Shown here in pieces: positions 56,962 through 64,000 of a stretch of DNA of 64,000 nucleotides. The translations under genes were made by a program, and so were the position numbers. Numbering within the stretch: position 1 is the stretch's first letter; the number at the start of each line of letters is the position of its first letter. This DNA is from Ailanthus altissimus (lineage: Eukaryota > Streptophyta > Magnoliopsida > Sapindales > Simaroubaceae), in assembly GCA_946807835.1 (NCBI GenBank), contig OX327697.1:3549001-3613000 (forward strand). Reading direction: 5' to 3'. The notes under the pieces were generated by a model, which saw nothing but the letters and a program-made list of their open reading frames with translations, made no database searches and was not told the DNA's origin.

Positions 56962-57159
56962 TTTTCTTTTGAGAATAGTGGAGTAACAAGAATAGATGGA
57001 CTATGAGTGATGAATGGCATAAAAGTCTCTTTTGATTGTAGTTGAAGATGACATGATGTTGGTGCCAAAATTTTCTCGACATGATGAAGAAATAAAGGAG
57101 AAAAAAGAAGGCTAAAACAAATTATATATATATATAATCTATTTACTGCTCCGATATTA
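56962..57159 (-). pseudogene. Copia X gag N-terminus and primer-binding site
   Basis: The minus strand reads SSTTIKRDF, then SPSILVTPLFSKENY in another frame, the usual start of Copia gag (SP--LVT--L-GENY), running into the solo LTR. The primer-binding site relic (TAATATCGGAGCAG) is at 57146-57159. Confidence 0.6.
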
Positions 57160-57385
57160 TAATAAAACGAAACTATGATAAATATATATATTATGTGAAA
57201 TTATATTTTCTTTATTTACTTTGTGTAATATATATAGGCAGAAGTATAAGATATGAAATTTTTAAATATATACAAAAATAAGAAGCTAACAAGTCAAATT
57301 CAAAATATAGACAAATATTAGAAACTAACAAATCTATTAGTAATTAAAAGTCTATAATAGTTGACTGTTTTGAATTCGTTCAACA
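57160..57385 (-). repeat. 5' LTR of Copia X
   Basis: 226 bp, beginning TGTTGAACGAATTC on the minus strand. It aligns with 28725-28973. TGTAC follows on the plus strand as TSD, and then the PPR reading frame resumes. Confidence 0.7.
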
Positions 57386-57390
57386 TGTAC

Positions 57391-58112
57391 TGCTTTTATG
57401 GAAGCATATGGAAGAGGAGCCTGATACAACAATTCTGAGGCCATGTTTCCTATGTCTCGAAGAATGCAATCTTTAAGCCCTGAACCTTCTGCTTTAACAT
57501 ATCAAATAATATTTAAATTATTTGTTAAGGTAATCAACTCTATCTAAGTCTTTGTTTTCAATTGTTTTATTCAAAATCATTTGATAAGCGGGATGTGTAA
57601 TGCTGAATAAGATAATATAATTGGTAAGAAACCAAATAAAAGCTAAAAAATTATGCTGAGCCCCTTAGATTGTACAAATGAAGTAATTTGGTTGATGGCA
57701 TCTAATAATTTAAATGAGGTCTTGTCTTAGGTGTCCACTACAAATAGAATGTCCATAGAAATAAACAAATATTTAAATAAGGGATATGGAAGAAGGGCAA
57801 ATAAAGGAAAACATAAGAACTAATCTCGGACTTACTTCAATGTTTATTCTTATGTATTACTCATTCTATAATTAATGCCATTAAGCTAATTGTTTACTGT
57901 GCAAAGTTGGGGAAATTGCAGGCCAACAAGTTGAAGGAAGCTGAAAAAGTTTTATGACCCTTTTGGATGCCTTTGAAACTAGACCAGAAAATGTTCGACG
58001 TGATGATTTATATATGTATAAGAAAGCTGGGAGATACAAAAGGCTTAAAATCTCTTTTGCACTGATGGTTGAGCGAGGACTTAAGCAATCTACAGTCACC
58101 TATAATAGTATA
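57391..58112 (+). pseudogene. PPR pseudogene, 3' part (At3g59040 type)
   Basis: It continues the frame broken at 28724: TAFMEAYGRG, then near 57455-57530 RRMQSLSPEPSAL and TYQIIFKLFVK. A non-coding gap (probable intron) follows to about 57914, then NKLKEAEKVL, DLYMYKKAGRYKRLKISFAL and MVERGLKQSTVTYNS. These match successive PPR repeats of the family (TALMESYGRGG...RRMQSSGPEPSAITYQI...KFKEAEEVF...MIYMYKKAGNYEKARKVFSSMV-KG--QSTVTYNSLM). Frame changes occur near 57440, 57955 and 58060. Later repeats are not found, so the gene is also truncated at the 3' side. Confidence 0.8.
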
Positions 58113-59428
58113 TGTTATTTGAAACTAACTAAATTTAAAATTTTAGTTGTTATTTTTCCCGAGATTATTGGCCAGAAGACTGTATGTTGCTGGTGCCTTT
58201 ACCAAATAGGTAATATGGGGATTAGGATTTGAACTGACTGGAGTTGACCTTACATGTTCCTGACCTACTGGGTATTTGCTATAGAAATGGGCAAAAACAA
58301 GTTTACCGAGCATGTCAGGCTATTTATCTGGTAGAAAATTGGCAATTTAAGTAGATAGTATATAAAAACTTTTACAAGACCTGAAGGAGGTGGAGATAAA
58401 TGAATGCTGACATATCTTAATATGCATATGCTTGGCAACAATGTCCATGCATATATATTTACAAGATCCAAAGGAAGGTAAATACAAATGCAGTCTAATA
58501 TGTTTAAAATATACATGGCTTGGCAACAGTCGGGATATAGGAAATATTTTTTTACATGCATTTATCACCTCTCTGTGTTTGTGCAGAAGAGCTGAGCCGT
58601 GAATCTAGCTGCTCGAGCTCAGTTCAATAAGACCCAAACCTCATAAAACCTACTTAAGGTCATTTTTGCCTGTTGCTTGCCTAGCCAATGAGTTACTTGA
58701 GCTTTGTTAAGCCTGTACTTCTGAAAGTGATATACGTGTGTGCAACAATTTTATATATTCATGTGTTCTAAATCATAATAAGCAAAACAATAAATAATAG
58801 GCATGTAACTACTGTTAGTTTATTACTTCTTATGAGCTTTAATAGACTATAAAATCAAGTCTTAGAAACTTATCTCACGTGATGTGCTACTCAAAATATT
58901 AAGGGGCATATATTTGACATGAGAGTAACCATTACATGCTTGCTAATATAAATGAACTTGTAAGTTGAACAAATTAAAATTTATATATCTACCATCAAAC
59001 CTATTCTTCACATGCTATTAACTCAAGATATAATGTTTATTGTGATTTTTGCTTCTTGATGTTGTTATAGTCATTAACTCAAAATTTATATTTATTTGAT
59101 ACATATTTGATGTATGGTCTTTGTTAATGAGTTAAATTATTGTTATTCTCTTACTTGATGATAGTAGATAAATTAAAATTTTTGAATTTCTTAGCATATG
59201 CATAGTCAAGTATAAAACCTTTTGTTGATAATTGTCAACCTGCCAATAGCTAACCCTTGCTTTTTTAGATTCTGGTGTTATTGGGAAATGCTTGAAATGA
59301 AGAGATAAATGCATTCCTTGTGGATGAGAGCTTCTGGCTTTTGATGTATTAGGCTTGTATAGTTGTATAAATGCATTGTGTAGTTGTGTTTATATTTTCT
59401 TGTGTTATGTATTTCTAGTCTAACTTAG
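58113..59428. other. Non-coding stretch with repeats
   Basis: No coding sequence was found. It contains a tandem repeat of about 87 bp (units from 58371 and 58458, sharing TTTACAAGA-CC-AAGGA-G) and copy 1 of the direct duplication (58413-59078). Confidence 0.55.
58413..59078 (+). repeat. Direct duplication, copy 1
   Basis: It matches 60283-60883 in the same orientation: CAACAATGTCCATGCATATA, ACTACTCGAGCTTAGTTCAA-like and CTTGCCTAGCCAATGAG blocks occur in order. Copy 1 has an extra segment of about 65 bp (around 58725-58795) that copy 2 lacks. Confidence 0.85.
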
Positions 59429-59915
59429 TGTCACATATCTTTTTGAGAACTATGCAGCCTTAGACACATTATGCACTAAGCAGTTTAGAAAACACCACAC
59501 AAAGAAGAGATGAGAGACACGCACACAAAGTGTTTGAAAAAAGCTTTCTATAATGATTAAAACAGGATACAAGATAAGATGTCTTTGTACAACTTGAGGA
59601 TGTCCCTATTATTTACTACTAGCCCTATACAATCAATGGTTATGATCTAAACGATTTAACAGTGTATATACATGATGGAATAATATTTCAAAGAATATTT
59701 TAAGATATCATCTCATATTCTATGGAATATTTTCCTTCCAAATAAGGGTGTATACCCCTTATAAGTCACAGGCTTGTTCTAGATTTTCACTCATGTCAGC
59801 AGGTTTTCTAGAAACTCCGATCTGTAAACCGCTTCACCGAACTATATAGCATCTAGGAGATTTTGTCATGCACCAAGTGTTTGAGAAAATACTTAAAAAA
59901 ACTTAGGGTGTGACA
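59429..59915 (-). repeat. LTR of Gypsy family W (3' LTR copy)
   Basis: 487 bp, the same family as 5231-6711 without the solo LTR. On the minus strand it starts TGTCACACCCTAAG. The internal sequence lies at higher coordinates, that is upstream on this strand, so this is a 3' LTR. Confidence 0.75.
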
Positions 59916-60282
59916 TCCTTTCCCACCAAATTCACACGATGCCCTCGTCGCATCTTCTTTGAAACTTGTGCACCTCATTCTTCAAATTACTATAGTGCAT
60001 TCTTATGTTTCAAGCTTATTGCAATACGGTACAACCCTTTCTACTTGACAAAGTACTCACGCCTTGGAGAGTAGTTCTTATTCCATACCATCCATTTGTC
60101 CTGGATGAGTTTCGCCTCTTTGTCATCCAATGTGAAAATCTTTAAAGGTTTCCATTTTTGTGGCTCATGCTCTGTGTCTTCGTTACCCTATAGTATAGCT
60201 TCTTATATCTCTAAGGAAACACTAAATGTAGCCGTCGTCTCAAATATAACCCCACCTTGCACGAGTCATTAACATCCTATGG
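59916..60282 (-). pseudogene. Gypsy W pol C-terminal remnant
   Basis: Minus-strand text ends KKMRRGHRVNLVGKDVTP just before the LTR, the usual tail of Gypsy polyproteins that close with a (V)GEDVTP-like motif at the 3' LTR. Upstream traces (KDFHIGWQ, a PEHG-like KVLTLDDKEAKLIQDKWMVW in another frame) are full of stops. Only the last 120 or so codons of pol survive. Confidence 0.5.
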
Positions 60283-60883
60283 TATATCTAAATATGCATG
60301 GGTTGACAACAATGTCCATGCATATATATTTATCATGTCCGAAGGAAGGTATATATAAATGAAATTTGATATGTCTAAAATATACATGGCTTGGCAAGAG
60401 TTAGGATACAGGAAACATTTTTTTACATGCATTTATAACTTTCTTTGTTTCTGCAAAAGTGTTAAGTCATGTATCTAACTACTCGAGCTTAGTTCAATTA
60501 GACCCAAACCTCATAAGACCTATTTAAGGTCATTTTTGCTTGTTGCTTGCCTAGCCAATGAGCTACAGGAGCTTTGTTAGGCATGTACTTCTAAAAGGCA
60601 ATAAATAATAGGCACGTAACTGCTATGGGTTTGTTACTTCTTATCAGCTTTAATAGACTATAAAATTAAGTCTTAGAAACATATCTCACATAATGTGCTA
60701 CTCAAAATTTTAAAGGGCATATATTTGACATGAAAGTATGAATTGCATGCTTAATAGTATGAATAAACTTGGAATTTGAACAAATTTATGTATATAACAT
60801 CAAGCTTATTCTTCACATGGCTATTAACTCAAAATATAATGTTAATTCTAATTTTTGCTTCTTAATGTTGTTATAATCATTAA
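60283..60883 (+). repeat. Direct duplication, copy 2
   Basis: Second copy of 58413-59078, 601 bp, about 1.2 kb downstream of the end of the first. The Gypsy remnant 59429-60282 ends where this copy begins. Confidence 0.85.
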
Positions 60884-61257
60884 TGCAACATAAGAGATTT
60901 TCTTTCAATTGTCTGCTTTGTATATGCTTTAATCTTTAGTTTATTTTTATTTTTTGCTCCGTGTCAGTCATTATTCTTTTCCTCTCTTTTTATATGTTTC
61001 CTATTGGTTGGCTGAAAATTGAGAGAGATATTGCATAAAAATAAAGTAAGATTCATTTCTTTTGTTAAAATTATGCGCGGTTAAGGACAAGAGAGTAAAG
61101 TGATCTTAATTTCTTTGTTGAGATTATGTTCTTTTTACTTGGATAAAGAATAAGCCAAAAAGAATGAAAGGTATTGATGTTTTATTTATGTCATAAGTCT
61201 CATGACCGACTCTGGTTAGTAGAAAAATGTTGCAGTTTAGGTTTCTTTCCTAATTGA
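60884..61257. other. No recognised gene
   Basis: AT-rich spacer between the duplication and the next Copia LTR. Confidence 0.5.
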
Positions 61258-61764
61258 TGTTGGTATTTTTGAGTGTATTTCAAAAAAATCAATGTAAATC
61301 AAAGCATTAAAGTATAGAGAAAGAGCCAAGAAGAGAAATATAATAAAAGAGACAAAAGAAGGTGCCCAAGCCACTACAATCGAGACTTTTGAAAATTGTC
61401 TCGTTGAGTACCTCGATGCTAAAAATGAGCATCGCGGCGCTGAAAGCTGGAAATATGACTCTTGAAAGAGAATTCTAGCCCTTCTTATGGATGTGGCCTT
61501 TTGAAGAGGTATTTTATCTCTCTAGAAAGACACATTATGTCTATAAATATGCAGGCACGTTTTATTTGAAATAACGAACAACTCTTCTTCATCTTTGATT
61601 CAACAAAGTCTATACTTTTTTTTTTGAGGAAGTTGTATTTGGTGTGCACCATTGCAACTTCTAATTTTTATTGAATCCTAAAATTATACTACCATTCAAA
61701 CCCTATTGCACCTTGATTATTATCTTTGTAGGGGTATAAATAATTTTAAGGATAGTGTCTAACA
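61258..61764 (+). repeat. Probable 5' LTR of Copia element E
   Basis: TGTTGGTATTTTTG to AGTGTCTAACA, 507 bp, with a TATA box (TATAAATA, 61544-61551) and a GC-rich palindromic patch in U3. Gag starts 80 bp downstream. The partner LTR would lie beyond the window, and no good primer-binding site was seen, so the borders are provisional. Confidence 0.5.
61403..61445 (+). repeat. GC-rich palindromic array 7 (short)
   Basis: CTCGATGCTAAAAATGAGCA and CATCGCGGCGCTG words form a short version of the arrays seen in the other Copia LTRs, again upstream of a TATA box. Confidence 0.6.
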
Positions 61765-61844
61765 CGCCTTAACATTCATTACTTGTTGTATCCTTTATTT
61801 GTACACATAACCCATATAGCAACAACAATCTTAAAACTACTTCT

Positions 61845-62150
61845 ATGGATACTACAAGTGATTCTTCATTGTTAGCTGTAGCCAAATCACTCTCTAAAGC
61901 TACAAATATATCATCATTTGATGGCAAATATTTCAAGAGATGGTAGGATCATGTTTTTGACATATTGGATGTGATAGGTATAGCAGATCATCTTACATAA
62001 CCTCCTTCGGATATCAATGCTGAAAACTACAATGAGAAATTTTTAAAGTGGAATAAAGTGAATAAGGTATGTCATAATACTATTCTTCCTATATCAAATG
62101 GATTATATGATGTCTATTCTACATTGGTTTACTTTCTGACATAGGCTTAG
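61845..62150 (+). pseudogene. Copia E gag remnant
   Basis: From ATG 61845: MDTTSDSSLLAVAKSLSKA, NISSFDGKYFKRW, stop, DHVFDILDVIGIADHLT, stop, PPSDINAENYNEKFLKWNKV and NKVCHNTILPISNGLYDVYS. This is the N-terminal gag of plant Copia elements (FDG-NFKRWQ-----L---G--D). The rest of gag, the zinc knuckle and protease are missing; the text jumps into the integrase region near 62150. Confidence 0.75.
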
Positions 62151-64000
62151 ATGAAATGCATAAATGTGATGTATGTGTGGAAGGAAAATCCACTAAAAAA
62201 AGTTACAAACCAATAACTCTTAGAGAAACTGAATTACTCGGTTTGATTCATAGTGACTTAGATGATTTTAAGGATATCATGACTAGAGAGGGAAAAAGAT
62301 TTTACATAACCTTTATAGATGATTTCTCAAAATATACTAAATTATATTTATTAAGAAATAAAGATGAGTCTTATAAGAAATCTTAATTTATAAATAAAAA
62401 GTTGAAAATTAACTTGGTAAGAAAATAAAAAGATTAAGAACTGATAGAGGAGGAGAGTATATATCTAACTTGTTCATTTTCTATTGTGAAGATAATGAAA
62501 TTATACATTAAATTACACCACCATACTCTCTTGAATCTAATGGGGTAGCTGAAAGGAACAATAGAACATTAAAAGGCATGATAAATTGTTTGTTAATAAA
62601 TTCTGAGACACCTATAAACTTGCGGGGGGAAGCAATTTTGACTGTTTGCCATATACAAAATAGAATTCCTTATAAAAAAATGGGATGTACACCCTATGAG
62701 TTATGAAAAAGTTATGCACATAATCTTTCATACCTTAAAGTATATGGATGTCTTACAAAGGTGTTGATTCTTGACCCTAAGAGGAAAATGATGAGACCTA
62801 AGATAATTGATTGTATGTTTATAAGTTATTCCTAGAATAGTGCTGCATATAAATTCTTGGTATTAGAGAACACCATTGGTTTGTTTGATAAAAACAACAT
62901 AATAGGAGCTAAGAATGCAGAATTTTTATAATCTATTTTTTTTCTAAGAAAGTCAACTTAGAGAAAACTTTGACTCATATAAAGGTTCATGATGACCCTC
63001 TAAAAAGCTTTAACAATGAACTTAAAATAAGTAAGAGAATGAGAAAAGCCATCAATTTTGATAATGACTTCTATGTTTTTCTTATGGAAGAGGACCCTAA
63101 AACATATAATGAGGCTATAACTTCTTATGATGTTCCTTTATGGAGAGAGACAATTAATGATGAAATCAACTCAATCATGAATAATCATATGTGGCAAGTA
63201 GTTAATTTGCCTCTAGGTACCAAGCCCATTGGTTGCAGATGGGTCTTTAAAAAGAAAGGGTTCACTCAAAAGAAAAACTTAGATTATTTTAATACTTATG
63301 CTCCTGTAACTAGAATTACATCAATTGAGATTTTAATTGCATTATCTGTAATTTATGATTTATTCATACATCAAATGGTTGTAAAGATAATCTTTCTAAA
63401 TAGAGATTTAGAAGATAAAATTTGCATGAAACAACCGAAAGGTTGTGCTAGTATTGATACATAGCATAAAGTATGTAAATTGATTAAGTCTTTGTATGGC
63501 TTGAAATAAGCATCAAAACAGTGGCATGAGAAATTTGACAATATTTTAATATCAAATAGTTTTATAATAAATAATTCTGATAAATGTGTGTACTATAAAA
63601 CCTTTGATACTAAGAATTATGTTATCATATGTCTTTATATGGATGGCATACTAATATTCAGTCCTAGTATAGAAGTAATAAATGAGACTAAGAGGTTTCT
63701 ATCAACTAAATTTGATATAAAAGATATGGGAGATGCTGATGTCATTCTTGAAATAAAGATAGTGAGAACATCTAGTGGTCTTACTTTATCTTAAGAGTAT
63801 TATATAGATAAGTTTCTAAAGAGGTTTGGAGATACAACATGCAAATGGGTAGTAATATTTTATGATGCTAGTGTTAAACTTCAAAAGAATATTGAACATA
63901 ATGATAATCAGAACCATTATGCACAGATTATTGGTAGTCTCATATACTTGATGAATAATACTAAACTTGATATAGCATATGCAGTGGAGAGACTAAGTAG
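62151..64000 (+). pseudogene. Copia E integrase-RT remnant (runs off window)
   Basis: 62156-62386 reads HKCDVCVEGKSTKKSYKPIT, LIHSDLDDFKDIMTREGKRF and YITFIDDFSKYTKLYLL, the GAG-pre-integrase and integrase core. Integrase traces continue to about 62900 (GVAERNNRTLK in one frame near 62543). RT begins near 63130: WRETINDEINSIMNNHMWQV, LPLGTKPIGCRWVFKKK, YAPVTRITSIEIL and, near 63637, YMDGILIFSPS in place of YVDDMLI. The catalytic D-D pair is changed to D-G. RNase H has just begun at 64000. Stops occur at 62384, 63464 and 63792. Confidence 0.85.

Larger units (their letters stand above)
28725..57385 (-). mobile_element. Copia element X (outermost of the nest)
   Basis: A minus-strand Copia that split the PPR gene. 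Its 5' LTR is at 57160-57385, followed inward by a degenerate primer-binding site (TAATATCGGAGCAG, minus strand, 57146-57159) and gag remnants. The pol remnant is at 28974-31515 and the 3' LTR at 28725-28973. The flanks TATAC (28720-28724) and TGTAC (57386-57390) are a 5 bp TSD differing by one transition. Everything from 31516 to 52703 inside it is a later Copia (Y) insertion, and two solo LTRs sit in its gag. A piece of gag-protease appears to have been lost at the Y junction. Confidence 0.75.

Overview
This is a window of plant nuclear DNA, most likely from a eudicot. The host-gene remnants are plant families: a GT1 glucosyltransferase of the UGT83A kind, a plant-only 'dentin sialophosphoprotein-related' gene, an ATG7 first exon, an organelle-type PPR gene and a LOG cytokinin-activating enzyme. 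The rest is AT-rich and dominated by degenerate LTR retrotransposons, as in a gene-poor or pericentromeric region. I cannot name the species.

Layout. 0-12 kb: a hAT-like MITE, two decayed N-terminal UGT fragments, the 3' end of a Copia element, a minus-strand Gypsy gag fragment whose LTR carries a solo Copia LTR, and a 3.06 kb gag-only Copia element with both LTRs and target-site duplication (TSD). 12.4-20 kb: one large minus-strand host gene of at least nine exons. Its two largest 3' coding exons arose by a 1.6 kb in-frame tandem duplication. Its C-terminal half is open, but its N-terminal region is frameshifted and mostly missing. 21.6-25.3 kb: a decayed LINE with TSD. 25.9 kb: an orphan ATG7 first exon.

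28-58 kb is a nest. A PPR pseudogene (At3g59040 type) is split by a minus-strand Copia (X, 28725-57385). X contains a plus-strand Copia (Y, 31516-52703), and Y's 5' LTR contains an Athila-type Gypsy (Z, 31626-43381). X was also hit by two solo LTRs (52720-55435 and 56299-56956). Joining the PPR flanks across one TSD copy gives a continuous PPR reading frame, which fixes the outer boundaries.

The most unusual item is inside Z. Between the end of pol and the 3' LTR it carries an intronless, now broken LOG-like gene (39891-40545) with its own TATA-like box, and upstream of that an unrecognised basic, cysteine-rich ORF (39084-39542). I read this as host-gene capture by an LTR retrotransposon. A second unusual signal is a set of GC-rich palindromic arrays built on variants of AGCGCTGCAGCGCT. 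They recur in the U3 or leader of several different Copia LTR families across the window.

58-64 kb: a direct duplication flanking another copy of the minus-strand Gypsy family, then a plus-strand Copia element that runs off the window. Almost every retroelement reading frame has stops. The only long open host frames are in the 12-20 kb gene.
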